Shown: positions 39,796 to 48,525 of the stretch, one piece after another
Position numbering within the stretch: the first letter of the stretch is position 1
How the letters are laid out: every line of letters starts with the position of its first letter
Source: Pseudomonas saliphila
GTDB lineage: Bacteria > Pseudomonadota > Gammaproteobacteria > Pseudomonadales > Pseudomonadaceae
Assembly (NCBI RefSeq): GCF_008638345.1
Contig: NZ_VTVA01000018.1
Coordinates: forward strand, 21,744 to 85,743
Reading direction: 5' to 3'
DNA length: 64,000 bases
The notes under the pieces: generated by a model
What the model was told of the DNA's origin: nothing
Database searches by the model: none
The model's input: the letters and a program-made list of their open reading frames with translations, nothing else
Position numbers and translations under genes: made by a program

Positions 39796-41247
39796 ATGGG
39801 CAAGAGCATCTTCTGGTACGACTTTGAATCAACGGGTATTGATCCACGGCGGGATCGCCCGTTACAGGTGGCAGGCATTCGCACCGACGAAAACCTCGAG
39901 GAAATCGGCCAACCCCTTTGTATCGATTGCCGTCTGCCCGAAGATACACTCCCCCATCCTATGGCCTGTCTGGTAACGGGTATTGGTCCCGCACGGGCAA
40001 CGGCCGGGCTGCGGGAATCAGAATTCATCGAACAACTGCATCGGCAGATGGCCGAGCCGGGTACCTGCACTGCGGGTTATAACAGTATTCGATTCGATGA
40101 CGAGATGGCGCGCTTCACGCTCTATCGCAACTTCTACGACCCCTATGCCCGGGAATGGCAGGGCGGTAATAGTCGCTGGGATCTACTTGATGCACTGCGC
40201 ACCGCCAATGCGCTGCGCCCTGAGGGCATCATCTGGCCTGAGCAGGATGGTCTTCCAAGTCTGCGTCTGGAACTACTGACCAGGGCCAACGGGATTGATC
40301 ACGGTCATGCCCACGATGCGCTCGCTGACGTGCGTGCCACAATCGCCATGGCCCGCTTGCTACGTCAGGCCCAGCCTCGTCTGTATCAGTACCTGTACGA
40401 TTTGCGCAGCAAGCATAAAGTCAGTGAACTGATTGACTTGCAGCGTGTGCGGCCGCTAGTCCATGTGTCGGGGCGCTTTGGCCGGGAGCGTAGCGGTTTG
40501 GCGGTAGTCCTGCCGCTTGCCTGGCATCCGGTCAACCGCAACGCTCTGATCGTCTATGATCTGGCCGCCGACCCGGATCAGTTGATGGATCTGAACGCGG
40601 ATAAGCTGCGTGAGTTGATGTATACCCGCCGGGAAGATCTGGAGGAGGGCCAGCAGCGGCCTGGGTTGAAGTTGGTGCATATTAACAAATGCCCGGTATT
40701 GGCCGATATCAAAGTGCTCCGTGAAGAAGATATCCAGCGTTTGTCGTTGAATATGACAGAGTTTCTCTATCGTGCGGAGACGCTTGGGGCGTGGCGCTCT
40801 ACCGGCCAGCAGAAGTTACACGCAATATTTAACGAGCAAAGAACGGCTGATAATACCGCCCCTGACGACTGCGACCTGGAATTATATGACGGGTTTATGG
40901 GTGATGCCGACCGCACTCAGTTTGAATTGATCCGTGAGGCTGGTGGAGAACAACTTGATGCTGCGCTATGGCCGCTAAAGGATCAGCGGCTGGTCAACAT
41001 GTTGCCGCGTTACCGTGCACGCAATTTCCCCGAAAGTCTGGATGGGCCGGCTCAGGAACAGTGGTTTCGATTCTGTAGGGAGAAGCTGAGCGGCGCTACG
41101 CCGGGTGCGGCAATTACTTTGCCCGAGTTCCTGCGCACCATAGATGAGCTGCTGCCGACCCAAACGGGCTCGCAAAAGGCTTTGCTACAAGCTTGGCAGG
41201 AATATGCGAGGTCGCTTGGCGCGCGATTACAGATCAATACGCTGTAA
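39796..41247 (+). CDS. sbcB: Exodeoxyribonuclease I
   Basis: This nuclease degrades single-stranded DNA from the 3' end and acts in recombination and mismatch repair. From the ATG at 39796 there are 483 residues. The DEDD exonuclease motifs are present: FWYDFESTG near 6-14, YNSIRFDDEMAR near 100, and HDALADV near 175-181. The C-terminal SH3-like and helical parts typical of ExoI follow. An upstream ATG at 39772 adds eight residues and cannot be excluded; neither start has a strong ribosome binding site. Confidence 0.93.
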   Translation: MGKSIFWYDFESTGIDPRRDRPLQVAGIRTDENLEEIGQPLCIDCRLPEDTLPHPMACLVTGIGPARATAGLRESEFIEQLHRQMAEPGTCTAGYNSIRFDDEMARFTLYRNFYDPYAREWQGGNSRWDLLDALRTANALRPEGIIWPEQDGLPSLRLELLTRANGIDHGHAHDALADVRATIAMARLLRQAQPRLYQYLYDLRSKHKVSELIDLQRVRPLVHVSGRFGRERSGLAVVLPLAWHPVNRNALIVYDLAADPDQLMDLNADKLRELMYTRREDLEEGQQRPGLKLVHINKCPVLADIKVLREEDIQRLSLNMTEFLYRAETLGAWRSTGQQKLHAIFNEQRTADNTAPDDCDLELYDGFMGDADRTQFELIREAGGEQLDAALWPLKDQRLVNMLPRYRARNFPESLDGPAQEQWFRFCREKLSGATPGAAITLPEFLRTIDELLPTQTGSQKALLQAWQEYARSLGARLQINTL

Positions 41248-41277
41248 AACTAGGGCTCGATCCATTTGTACTGCAAT

Positions 41278-41306
41278 AAAAAACCCGCCGATCAAAGGCG
41301 GGTTTT
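41278..41306. terminator. Bidirectional terminator between sbcB and mvaT
   Basis: The hairpin AAACCCGCC/GGCGGGTTT is flanked by A and T runs on opposite sides, so it stops both converging transcripts. Confidence 0.9.
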
Positions 41307-41321
41307 GAGGATGCCTGGCGT

Positions 41322-41699
41322 TTAGCCCAGGATAGTCATCCAGGATTCAACAGTGTCCGAGCCGTACTGATCTTTCCACGCTTTCAGGATCTTGTGATTG
41401 CCACCCTTGGTTTCGATGGTTTCGCCATTGTGCGGGTTCTTGTACTGCTTTACCTTGCGGGCGCGCTTGGTCGGGCTAGAGGTCTTTGCGCTCTTGGTTT
41501 GAGCAGAACCCTTGTTATCCGGATCAAGGATGGCGACTACTTGCTTGGGCGTCTTGCCATGCTGCTCCATCAAGGCACGAAGCTTTTCTTCGAACTCGAT
41601 CTCTTTCTTCAGCTTGTCGTCGTTGGATAGTGACTTGAGGCGCTCGGAAAGTTCACGAATTGTTTCTTCGAGCTGACGATATTCTTGAAGCATTGACAT
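41322..41699 (-). CDS. mvaT: MvaT/MvaU family nucleoid protein (H-NS functional analogue)
   Basis: This abundant DNA-binding protein silences AT-rich and foreign DNA in Pseudomonas. The 125 residues have an N-terminal helical oligomerisation region (about 1-60, LEETIRELSERLKSL) and a basic linker. The C-terminal DNA-binding part carries the conserved KQYKNPHNGETIETKGGNHKTLK-like segment, here with NHKILKAWK near 105-113. I cannot separate mvaT from mvaU by sequence alone. Its upstream region is AT-rich, which would suit autoregulation. Confidence 0.92.
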   Translation of the reverse strand: MSMLQEYRQLEETIRELSERLKSLSNDDKLKKEIEFEEKLRALMEQHGKTPKQVVAILDPDNKGSAQTKSAKTSSPTKRARKVKQYKNPHNGETIETKGGNHKILKAWKDQYGSDTVESWMTILG

Positions 41700-41910
41700 A
41701 AGTTTTACCTTAATTGCGGTAGAAGATGTAATTGACGGGGAAATAGTAAGTTAAGAACTCTGATCACACAACAAGTTGATGGTGGCAATATGTAAATAAT
41801 CACGTTTCGCCGTGCAATCTGTCTCAGCGCTGGCTGCAATTGAAAAGCGCAGCGGGTAGAATGCTCCCCTTTTAGCCTCAGCTTCTGTCAGCAGTACTGG
41901 AGATCATCGA

Positions 41911-42762
41911 ATGCGTACTTTTCGTCTGGTTATCGCTTGCCCCGATCGGGTAGGAATTGTCGCAAAAGTCAGTAATGTTCTGGCGACTTACAATGGCTGG
42001 ATAACCGAAGCCAACCATCATTCGGATAATCTCTCCAACTGGTTCTTCATGCGCCACGAGATTCGTGCCGATTCGCTTCCCTTTGATGTTGAAGGTCTGC
42101 GCACTGTCTTCGCTCCAATCGCCGCAGAGTATTCGATGGATTGGCGGGTAAGTGATTCTGCACAGCGCAAGAAAGTCGTGTTAATGGCGAGCCGGGAATC
42201 GCACTGCCTGTTCGATTTGCTGCATCGTTGGCATAGTGGCGAACTTGATTGCGAGATAACCAGCGTTATCTCCAATCACAATGATCTGCGCAGCATGGTC
42301 GAGTGGCACGGCATTCCTTTCCACCATGTTCCGGTGAATCCAGAGCATAAGGCAGAGGCATTCGCTGAAGTCACCCGCTTAATAGATGACCAGAAAGCCG
42401 ATTGTATTGTGCTGGCGCGCTATATGCAGATCCTGCCGCCGGAGCTGTGTAGCCGGTACGCCAACAAGGTGATCAATATCCACCACAGTTTTCTTCCCTC
42501 TTTTGTCGGTGCACGTCCTTATCACCAGGCAGCGCAGCGTGGCGTGAAACTGATCGGAGCAACCTGCCACTATGTGACCGAAGAACTCGATGCTGGCCCG
42601 ATCATCGAACAGGACGTCGTACGCATCAGTCATCGTTTGAACGCCGAAGATATGGTTCGCTTGGGGAAGGACGTCGAAAAGATGGTACTTTCTCGAGGTT
42701 TGCGCTATCACTTGGAGGATAGGGTGCTGGTCCATGATAACAAGACGGTCGTTTTCAACTAA
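41911..42762 (+). CDS. purU: Formyltetrahydrofolate deformylase
   Basis: PurU hydrolyses 10-formyltetrahydrofolate to formate and tetrahydrofolate, balancing the one-carbon pool. The 283 residues have an N-terminal ACT domain (about 1-80) and a formyltransferase-fold C-terminal domain. The catalytic region lies at INIHHSFLPSFVGARPYHQA near 195-214, with the final Asp in YVTEELDAGPII near 230. The ribosome binding site is a ctggag upstream of the ATG. The gene stands alone between mvaT and the CBS protein gene. Confidence 0.94.
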   Translation: MRTFRLVIACPDRVGIVAKVSNVLATYNGWITEANHHSDNLSNWFFMRHEIRADSLPFDVEGLRTVFAPIAAEYSMDWRVSDSAQRKKVVLMASRESHCLFDLLHRWHSGELDCEITSVISNHNDLRSMVEWHGIPFHHVPVNPEHKAEAFAEVTRLIDDQKADCIVLARYMQILPPELCSRYANKVINIHHSFLPSFVGARPYHQAAQRGVKLIGATCHYVTEELDAGPIIEQDVVRISHRLNAEDMVRLGKDVEKMVLSRGLRYHLEDRVLVHDNKTVVFN

Positions 42763-42823
42763 GGTGAGTCTTCGCCTTGGCTAGCCCGTCTAGTCCAGTC
42801 CACTGTCAGCGAAGGAAGATGCC

Positions 42824-43234
42824 ATGCTAAAAATCGTCAAAGTTCGAGATTACATGTCCACTGATCTGATCTGTCTGTCTCCAGATACGGATCTGGCCAA
42901 GGCAATTGAAACGCTGTTGTTCCACAAGATTTCAGGTGCGCCTGTTGTGGATGCGCAAAGGCGTCTGGTTGGTATGTTGTCCGAGGGCGATTGTCTGAAG
43001 GGCATTCTTACCGGCAGCTATTTCGACGAAGAGAGCGGGGCGGTGGAGTCTGTCATGTCACAGGCCGATACCATCAATGCCGACGAGGACATCGTCAAAG
43101 CCGCCGAGTATTTCATCCGCCAGGGCAGACGTCGTCTTCCGGTACTCGATGATGGGGTGCTGGTTGGGCAAATCAGTCGGCGCGACGTGTTGCGTGCGGT
43201 CCAGCACTTCAATGATCACGGCTCGCCCAAATGA
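42824..43234 (+). CDS. CBS domain pair protein
   Basis: This cytoplasmic protein of 136 residues consists almost entirely of two CBS domains. The first is near 8-60 (MSTDLICLSPDTDLAKAIETLL), and the second is near 72-130 (ADTINADEDIVKAAEYFI). Such stand-alone pairs bind adenosine nucleotides and modulate partners. The partner is unknown. It has a good gaaggaag ribosome binding site, and its stop overlaps the start of the next small gene by four bases. Confidence 0.85.
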   Translation: MLKIVKVRDYMSTDLICLSPDTDLAKAIETLLFHKISGAPVVDAQRRLVGMLSEGDCLKGILTGSYFDEESGAVESVMSQADTINADEDIVKAAEYFIRQGRRRLPVLDDGVLVGQISRRDVLRAVQHFNDHGSPK

Positions 43235-43431
43235 GCGACCCCATAGCGCAAGCTGATGTCGAGGATGAAACCGATCCCCTGGCGCGTGGTGCGGCGGCCT
43301 TGCCGCCCACGATCGGGGAGGGCTGTCTGGCGCGTTTTGACCCGGACAGCCTGAACGAGGAGTCAGGAACTGATTTCTCTGCTGCTGTGGGATTGCGCAT
43401 CGAGCCAGATGAGCCGTCGGACCCTGCCTGA
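43231..43431 (+). CDS. Small acidic protein, unknown function
   Basis: This frame of 66 residues is strongly acidic, with no membrane segment and no family I recognise. The ATGA overlap with the CBS gene suggests translational coupling and so a real product, possibly a partner of the CBS protein. Near the middle IGEGCLARFD has the only Cys. The gene is followed by a bidirectional terminator. Confidence 0.6.
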   Translation: MSDPIAQADVEDETDPLARGAAALPPTIGEGCLARFDPDSLNEESGTDFSAAVGLRIEPDEPSDPA

Positions 43432-43492
43432 ATTGGCTTGTAAGGTCGATCAGATGCTGCGCTTCACTACCTGATCATCACTGAATCGAAAC

Positions 43493-43524
43493 AAAAAAGC
43501 CGCGCCTGAAAGGGCGCGGCTTTG
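43493..43524. terminator. Bidirectional terminator before ahpF
   Basis: The hairpin GCCGCGCC/GGCGCGGC is flanked by A residues and T residues on the two sides. It serves the CBS gene pair on the plus strand and ahpF on the minus strand. Confidence 0.88.
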
Positions 43525-43541
43525 TACTTCAGGTGCTGCTA

Positions 43542-45137
43542 TCAGGCAGTTTCTGCCTCGGCATGCGCCTTGGCGACCAGCGCTGCGGCCGGCGCCGGAG
43601 TGCGGATCAAGTGATCGAAGGCACCCAGTGCAGCGGTCGAACCTGCGCCCATGGCGATGATGATCTGCTTGAAGGGGACAGTGGTGACGTCACCTGCGGC
43701 AAATACACCCGGCATGGAGGTCGCACCGCGGGCATCGATCTCGATCTCGCCGTGCTTGCTCAGCTTCAGATCGCTGCCCTTGAGCCACTCGGTGTTCGGC
43801 ACCAGACCAATCTGCACGAAAATACCCGCCACATCGACCTGCTTGCTTTCGCCGCTGGTGCGGTCGGTATAGGTCAGACCGACCACTTTCTTGCCATCGC
43901 CACGTACGTCAGTGGTCTGAGCGTTCATGATGATTTCGACATTGCCCATCGAGCGTGCCTTGCGCTGCAAGACGTCGTCTGCGCGCAGCGTATCGCCGAA
44001 TTCCAGCACAGTGACGTGCTCGACGATGCCCGCCAGATCGATAGCTGCCTCGATGCCCGAGTTACCGCCACCGATAACCGCGACGCGCTTGCCCTTGAAC
44101 AACGGGCCGTCACAGTGTGGGCAGTACGCTACGCCCTTGCCACGGTATTCGTGCTCGCCGGGTACGTTCATTTCTCTCCAGCGTGCACCAGTTGCCAGGA
44201 TAACTGAGCGACTGGACAGGGTGGCGCCGCTTTCCAGCGTCACTTCTACCAGCTCGCCACTGGTCAGCTTGGCGGCCTGCTGTTCGGTCATCACGTCAAC
44301 ATCGTAATCCTTGACGTGCTGTTCCAGGCTGGCGACCAGCTTGGGGCCTTCGGTATAGGAAACCGAGATAAAGTTCTCGATCCCGACCGTGTCCATCACC
44401 TGCCCACCGAAACGCTCTGCCACCAGACCGGTGCGGATGCCTTTACGGGCGGCATAAATGGCTGCCGCGGCGCCAGCCGGACCACCGCCGACAATCAGCA
44501 CGTCGTAGGGCGCTTTCTCGTTCAGCTCAGCGGCCTTGCGGTGTGCAGCGCCGCTATCGACCTTGTTGACGATTTCGGCGAGGGTCATGCGGCCCTGGCC
44601 AAAGTGCTGGCCGTTCAGGTAGACCGAAGGAACGGCCATGACCTGGCGCTCTTCCACTTCATCCTGGTACAGGGCGCCGTCGATCATCACGTGGGTGATG
44701 TTTGGATTCAGCGTGGCCATCAGGTTCAGCGCCTGCACCACGTCGGGGCAGTTCTGGCACGACAATGAGATGTAAGTCTCGAAGTGGAACTCGCCTTGCA
44801 GATTGCGAACCTGCTCGAGCAATGCAGGATCAGCCTTGGACGGATGACCACCGGCTTGCAGCAGCGCCAGAATCAATGAGGTGAACTCGTGGCCCATGGG
44901 GATGCCGGCGAAGCGAACGCGAGGCTCTTGCCCGGCTGGCGCAATGGCCATGCTCGGGGAGCGCTTGTCGCTGGCTTCAGTCATGCTGATCTTGCTGGAG
45001 AGCCCGGCGATTTCAGTCGCGAGCTCCTTCAATTCTTTAGCCTTGGGGCTGTCATTGACGGACACGCTGATTTCTATCGGGTTAACGATATTTTGCAGAT
45101 ACGTGTCCAATTGCTGCTTCAGATTCGCGTCCAACAT
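43542..45137 (-). CDS. ahpF: Alkyl hydroperoxide reductase subunit F
   Basis: This flavoprotein disulfide reductase of 531 residues passes electrons from NADH to AhpC. Two N-terminal thioredoxin-like folds come first, with the redox pair CQNC near 130. A thioredoxin-reductase-like part follows, with the FAD motif [12 protein letters not shown] near 217, the active pair CPHC near 345 and the NAD motif [12 protein letters not shown]. The ATG at 45137 ([10 protein letters not shown]) is the family start; the frame extends 22 residues upstream over the terminator hairpin. It lies about 100 bases after ahpC, with a hairpin and U run between. Confidence 0.95.
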   Translation of the reverse strand: MLDANLKQQLDTYLQNIVNPIEISVSVNDSPKAKELKELATEIAGLSSKISMTEASDKRSPSMAIAPAGQEPRVRFAGIPMGHEFTSLILALLQAGGHPSKADPALLEQVRNLQGEFHFETYISLSCQNCPDVVQALNLMATLNPNITHVMIDGALYQDEVEERQVMAVPSVYLNGQHFGQGRMTLAEIVNKVDSGAAHRKAAELNEKAPYDVLIVGGGPAGAAAAIYAARKGIRTGLVAERFGGQVMDTVGIENFISVSYTEGPKLVASLEQHVKDYDVDVMTEQQAAKLTSGELVEVTLESGATLSSRSVILATGARWREMNVPGEHEYRGKGVAYCPHCDGPLFKGKRVAVIGGGNSGIEAAIDLAGIVEHVTVLEFGDTLRADDVLQRKARSMGNVEIIMNAQTTDVRGDGKKVVGLTYTDRTSGESKQVDVAGIFVQIGLVPNTEWLKGSDLKLSKHGEIEIDARGATSMPGVFAAGDVTTVPFKQIIIAMGAGSTAALGAFDHLIRTPAPAAALVAKAHAEAETA

Positions 45138-45168
45138 ATGCGTGTCCTTTGTCAAATTGGTAAATTCA

Positions 45169-45224
45169 GGGCGTAAAAAACCCGGCCCGCCAACCGGATG
45201 CATGGTGCATGGCGGCGGGCCGGG
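45169..45224 (-). terminator. Terminator or attenuator between ahpC and ahpF
   Basis: An 11-base stem (CCCGGCCCGCC/GGCGGGCCGGG) ends on the minus strand in six T residues, 15 bases after the ahpC stop. It would reduce read-through so that AhpC exceeds AhpF. Confidence 0.85.
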
Positions 45225-45237
45225 TAGATGGCAGTAC

Positions 45238-45801
45238 TTAGATCTTACCTACCAGGTCCAGCGAAGGAGCCAGAGTAGCGCCGCCTTCTTCCCACTTGGC
45301 CGGGCAGACTTCGCCTGGGTGGGCAGCAACGTACTGGGCAGCCTTGACCTTGCGCAGCAGGTCGGCAGCGTTACGGCCGATGCCTTCTGCAGTCACTTCA
45401 ACGGCCTGGATGATGCCTTCAGGATCGATGATGAAGGTACCGCGGTCAGCCAGACCCATTTCTTCGCGCATGTTGTCGAAGTTGCGGGTGATGGTGCCAG
45501 TCGGGTCACCGATCATGGTGTACTGGATCTTGCCGATGGTCTCGGAGCTGTCGTGCCACGCTTTGTGAGTGAAGTGGGTGTCTGTCGAAACAGAGTAGAT
45601 CTCAACGCCCATCTTCTGGAACTCGTCGTAATGGTCAGCAACGTCACCCAGCTCGGTCGGGCAAACGAAGGTGAAGTCAGCGGGGTAGAAGAAGAATACA
45701 GCCCACTTGCCCTTCAGGTTCTCTTCGGTTACTTCGATGAATTCGCCCTTCTTGAATGCCTGGGCCTTGAACGGTTTGATTTGCGTGTTGATAACGGACA
45801 T
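45238..45801 (-). CDS. ahpC: Alkyl hydroperoxide reductase subunit C (peroxiredoxin)
   Basis: This is a typical two-Cys peroxiredoxin of 187 residues that reduces hydrogen peroxide and organic peroxides. The peroxidatic Cys is at 47 in FTFVCPTE, and the resolving Cys is near 166 in [10 protein letters not shown]. It is recycled by AhpF encoded downstream. A strong gaggag site is present. Upstream lies a matching promoter with a near-consensus OxyR site, so induction by peroxide is expected. Confidence 0.97.
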   Translation of the reverse strand: MSVINTQIKPFKAQAFKKGEFIEVTEENLKGKWAVFFFYPADFTFVCPTELGDVADHYDEFQKMGVEIYSVSTDTHFTHKAWHDSSETIGKIQYTMIGDPTGTITRNFDNMREEMGLADRGTFIIDPEGIIQAVEVTAEGIGRNAADLLRKVKAAQYVAAHPGEVCPAKWEEGGATLAPSLDLVGKI

Positions 45802-45844
45802 GTATAACTCCTCAATGAGTCGGGTTGGTTAGAAGACATGGCTA

Positions 45845-45873
45845 ATGATAGGGGCCTGCACCGGATGTTTGAA
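45845..45873 (-). promoter_or_regulatory. ahpC promoter
   Basis: On the minus strand TTCAAA (45868-45873) and TATCAT (45845-45850) are separated by 17 bases and resemble -35 and -10 boxes. They lie directly downstream of the OxyR site. Confidence 0.6.
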
Positions 45874-45910
45874 ATTGATTTCGCCTAACCGGTAAATAGC
45901 TTTTGCCTAT
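45874..45910. promoter_or_regulatory. OxyR binding site upstream of ahpC
   Basis: Four elements spaced by seven bases read ATTG-N7-CTAA-N7-ATAG-N7-CTAT. The OxyR consensus is ATAG-N7-CTAT-N7-ATAG-N7-CTAT, so 14 of 16 positions match. The site abuts the -35 box of the ahpC promoter, the position expected for activation. Confidence 0.75.
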
Positions 45911-46092
45911 CTAAATCGCCTGATTGATAAACCAGCTAATATAATGGCTGCCCTGCCGGGATGAAATCAACCCCTGGCCAGAGGCAGCTGCTTGGGCTAC
46001 CTGGGAGCATAGGGTATATGGGTGTCAGTTGCGTGAATATCAAGGGCAGCGGGCGTGTATGGTGGGAATGATGAGCTGGACATGATCGGGCG

Positions 46093-46168
46093 CTGCGCAG
46101 GTGAAAGGACGCGCAGAACGTGACGGGAACAAGCCCAGCCTGAGGGTCTCCAAGAAGTAGCGGGTCAC
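46093..46168 (+). promoter_or_regulatory. Structured 5' leader of moaA (possible riboswitch)
   Basis: Two nested or adjacent helices are visible: CTGCGC/GCGCAG (46093-46116), and GTGAC/GTCAC (46120-46168) with an inner GGG/CCC pair. It ends about 50 bases before moaA. Molybdenum-cofactor riboswitches often precede moaA in gammaproteobacteria, but I could not match the family consensus by eye. Confidence 0.3.
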
Positions 46169-46218
46169 ATCACACATGAGCGTAGCGGCGCGGTTCTGGC
46201 TGCGGTGGGGAATGAAAT

Positions 46219-47211
46219 ATGACAGACACACAGATGCTGGACGGGCTGGGCCGGCGCATTGAGTATTTGCGGATGTCGGTCACTGACCGCTGCGATTTTC
46301 GCTGTGTGTACTGCATGGCCGAAGATATGACCTTTCTGCCGCGCCAGCAGATTCTCACCCTTGAAGAACAGCTGCGCCTCGCCCGCCTGTTTGTCAGCCA
46401 GGGCGTGGGCAAGATTCGGCTTACCGGCGGCGAGCCAGTGGTGCGCAAGGGGATCGTCGGGCTGTGTGAACAGATCGCCGCACTGCCGGGACTGCGGGAA
46501 CTGGTGATGACCACCAACGGCTCGCAGCTGGTCAGCATGGCCGAGCCGCTTGCCCGCGCCGGTGTCAAGCGGTTGAATATCAGTCTCGATAGTCTGGATA
46601 AAGAGAAGTTTCACGCCATCACCCGCACCGGGCAATTGCACAAGGTGCTGGACGGCATCGAAGCAGCGCGGGCGGCCGGCTTTGAACGTCTGAAATTGAA
46701 CACGGTGGTGATGAAGGGGCGCAACGCCGACGAGGTCCCGGCACTGGTCGATTATGCGCTGCAGCGCGGTATGGATATTACCTTCATCGAAGAGATGCCG
46801 TTGGGCGATGTGGGACGGTCCCGTAGCGAAGCCTTTTGCGCCAGTGATGAAGTGCGTGGAATGATCGAACAGCGTTACGGCTTGATCGACAGTGCCGAGA
46901 CCAGCGGCGGGCCAGCGCGGTATGCGCGGGTCGAAGGGCACCCGGAAAGCCGGATAGGCTTCATTTCACCCCACTCAAACAACTTCTGCGCCACCTGCAA
47001 TCGGGTACGCATGACCGTGGAAGGGCGGTTGTTGCTCTGTCTGGGACATGAAAACTCGATCGATCTGCGCGCCCTGGTGCGCCGATACCCCGAATCGGAC
47101 GAACCGGTACTGCGTGCGATCAGCAATGCGCTCAAGCACAAGCCTGAGAAGCATGAGTTTGATGTGAACGAGGTCCAGCTGGTGCGTTTCATGAACGCAA
47201 CGGGGGGCTAA
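46219..47211 (+). CDS. moaA: GTP 3',8-cyclase MoaA
   Basis: This radical SAM enzyme starts molybdenum cofactor synthesis from GTP. The 330 residues hold the N-terminal 4Fe-4S motif CDFRCVYC (Cys25, 29, 32) and the RLTGGEP SAM-binding segment. The second cluster site is near the C-terminus ([12 protein letters not shown], then a Cys in LLLCLG). The chain ends in the double Gly needed for activity. It faces away from ahpC and lies near modABC, which supplies molybdate. Confidence 0.95.
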   Translation: MTDTQMLDGLGRRIEYLRMSVTDRCDFRCVYCMAEDMTFLPRQQILTLEEQLRLARLFVSQGVGKIRLTGGEPVVRKGIVGLCEQIAALPGLRELVMTTNGSQLVSMAEPLARAGVKRLNISLDSLDKEKFHAITRTGQLHKVLDGIEAARAAGFERLKLNTVVMKGRNADEVPALVDYALQRGMDITFIEEMPLGDVGRSRSEAFCASDEVRGMIEQRYGLIDSAETSGGPARYARVEGHPESRIGFISPHSNNFCATCNRVRMTVEGRLLLCLGHENSIDLRALVRRYPESDEPVLRAISNALKHKPEKHEFDVNEVQLVRFMNATGG

Positions 47212-47330
47212 GGGTCGCCGGTTGATACGGCGCCAGAGGCGTTGCGCTGGTGCAACGCTGGACCGCAACCGGTGAATACTCCAGCAAAAGGCCGCTCCCT
47301 CGGCCCATCAGTTACTGCCATCAATTACTG

Positions 47331-48200
47331 TTACCAGTTCTTGTACTCGGTCTCGTAGCCTGGACCGCAGAATTCACAGCTCGGATCGACAAACATACTG
47401 CGGCGCTCAGTTTCGCCAGCCAGATGCCAGCGCAGCCAGGCCACGATCATCGGCAGGCCGTCGCGGGCTGCGCTGGTGTGACTGGAATCGTCGATGACGG
47501 TGAACCACACGGGAACGCGCGTGGCCGCGTAGTCTCGCTCGCAATTTGGTGTAGCCAGCGTGTCGTCCTCACCACAGATATAGGCAGCAGGTTTGCGCAG
47601 GTTGCTTGAGCCTCGGCCGTCGAAGGAGCCACCCGCCACGTGGATGGTGGTGGTCAGGCGTGGATCATCGCCGATGGCGAAGGTGCCCACCGAACCGCGC
47701 GAGTGGCCACCGGCAGCAATCCGCCCGGTATCGAGCATCTCGTGATAAGCACTGCGTGAGCTTTGGTTCTGCTCGATCAACCAGTCCATGGCATCAGTCA
47801 TTTCATCGCCCGAGCTGCTCGACACTTCGGAATACACAACGAAACCGTGTGAAGCGATACGGCGCAAGTGATCCTCATAGCTGCTCGGAGTCGAGCCCGC
47901 GCCAGGGCCCCAGATGAAGATTGGATGCTGTACGCCGTTCTCGCCAAGCGTGGCCGGCCGCGCTACCCAGCCCTGATGTGAGGGGCCGGTGTTCTTGTCG
48001 ATGGTGACGCGATACGGGCCGTCAGTCTTTACGCTGGACACAGGCGGTAGCGGAGTGCCGGTCGAGGGTGGTGGGTCAGTCGGATCCGTTGGATCAGTCG
48101 GCGGGTTGGTCGGCGGGTTGAAAGCCGCGGCATGCAATGGCAACAAGCCAATGCACAAGCCGATCATCAGGGCTCTTTTCATTGCGATTCGTACGGACAT
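47331..48200 (-). CDS. Secreted alpha/beta hydrolase, polyester-hydrolase/chlorophyllase-like
   Basis: This secreted enzyme of 289 residues starts at 48200, where a gaggagga site sits at good spacing. A signal peptide (about 1-26, ending AAA) is followed by a Pro/Thr/Asp repeat linker (about 28-50) and the catalytic domain. The nucleophile is Ser167 in GHSRGSVG, with Asp212 or 213 in CGEDDTLA and His241 in DDSSHTSA. Cys209/Cys220 and Cys275/Cys278 could form disulfides. The acid and His segments and the C-terminal Cys pair resemble the cutinase-like PET hydrolases and chlorophyllase-type esterases. The lipase box differs from the GWSMGG of known PET hydrolases, so the substrate is open: polyester, cutin or lipid esters. 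It stands alone. Confidence 0.75.
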   Translation of the reverse strand: MSVRIAMKRALMIGLCIGLLPLHAAAFNPPTNPPTDPTDPTDPPPSTGTPLPPVSSVKTDGPYRVTIDKNTGPSHQGWVARPATLGENGVQHPIFIWGPGAGSTPSSYEDHLRRIASHGFVVYSEVSSSSGDEMTDAMDWLIEQNQSSRSAYHEMLDTGRIAAGGHSRGSVGTFAIGDDPRLTTTIHVAGGSFDGRGSSNLRKPAAYICGEDDTLATPNCERDYAATRVPVWFTVIDDSSHTSAARDGLPMIVAWLRWHLAGETERRSMFVDPSCEFCGPGYETEYKNW

Positions 48201-48525
48201 TGATGTCCTCCTCATTTGATAAAAAATGCGATCGGGATGGCCATGCCTCGGAGCGCTGTAGCGGCGACCTGGCTTGCTTTGCCGGGCACCCGCAGGGCGG
48301 TTCAGCGACGGGAAATGCCAACATCGCCGAGATCTCGGGCATTAACCCGAGAGGGCGACCCGCTAACTATAGATGTGTCAGAATGAGTTATTTGTTAAAT
48401 ATGTGTAGTTGTGAATCGAATCAATATTATGATCGATTATGGGCCATATTGAGTCACAACAGAACGCTGCGTGTGAACTTCTCCGCTTGAAGGGGATGAG
48501 GGTTCAGGAGGTGTTTGGCAGCAGT
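48201..48525. other. 325-base gap between the secreted hydrolase and modC
   Basis: There is no gene here. It contains the hydrolase promoter region. The part at 48370-48450 is AT-rich. A perfect 12-base palindrome CCGAGATCTCGG (48327-48338) overlaps CTCGGG-N6-CCCGAG (48334-48351). Nothing else is recognised. Confidence 0.6.

Larger units (their letters stand above)
45802..46218. other. 417-base gap between divergent ahpC and moaA
   Basis: There is no gene here. The left part holds the ahpC promoter and OxyR site. The right part (about 46080-46170) has several hairpins and may form the structured leader of moaA. The rest shows nothing I can name. Confidence 0.6.

Noticed and set aside
44881..45807. 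Plus-strand frame of 308 residues across ahpF and ahpC
   Set aside because: It crosses two well-supported genes and the terminator between them; His/Val-rich shadow translation.
47239..47258. GCGTTGC/GCAACGC hairpin after moaA as a terminator
   Set aside because: No T run follows and the stem is short; kept only as a possible mRNA end structure.
48050..48120. Short tandem repeats (Pro/Thr/Asp codons) as a possible CRISPR or minisatellite
   Set aside because: The repeats are in frame and encode the linker of the secreted hydrolase; units are too short for a CRISPR array.
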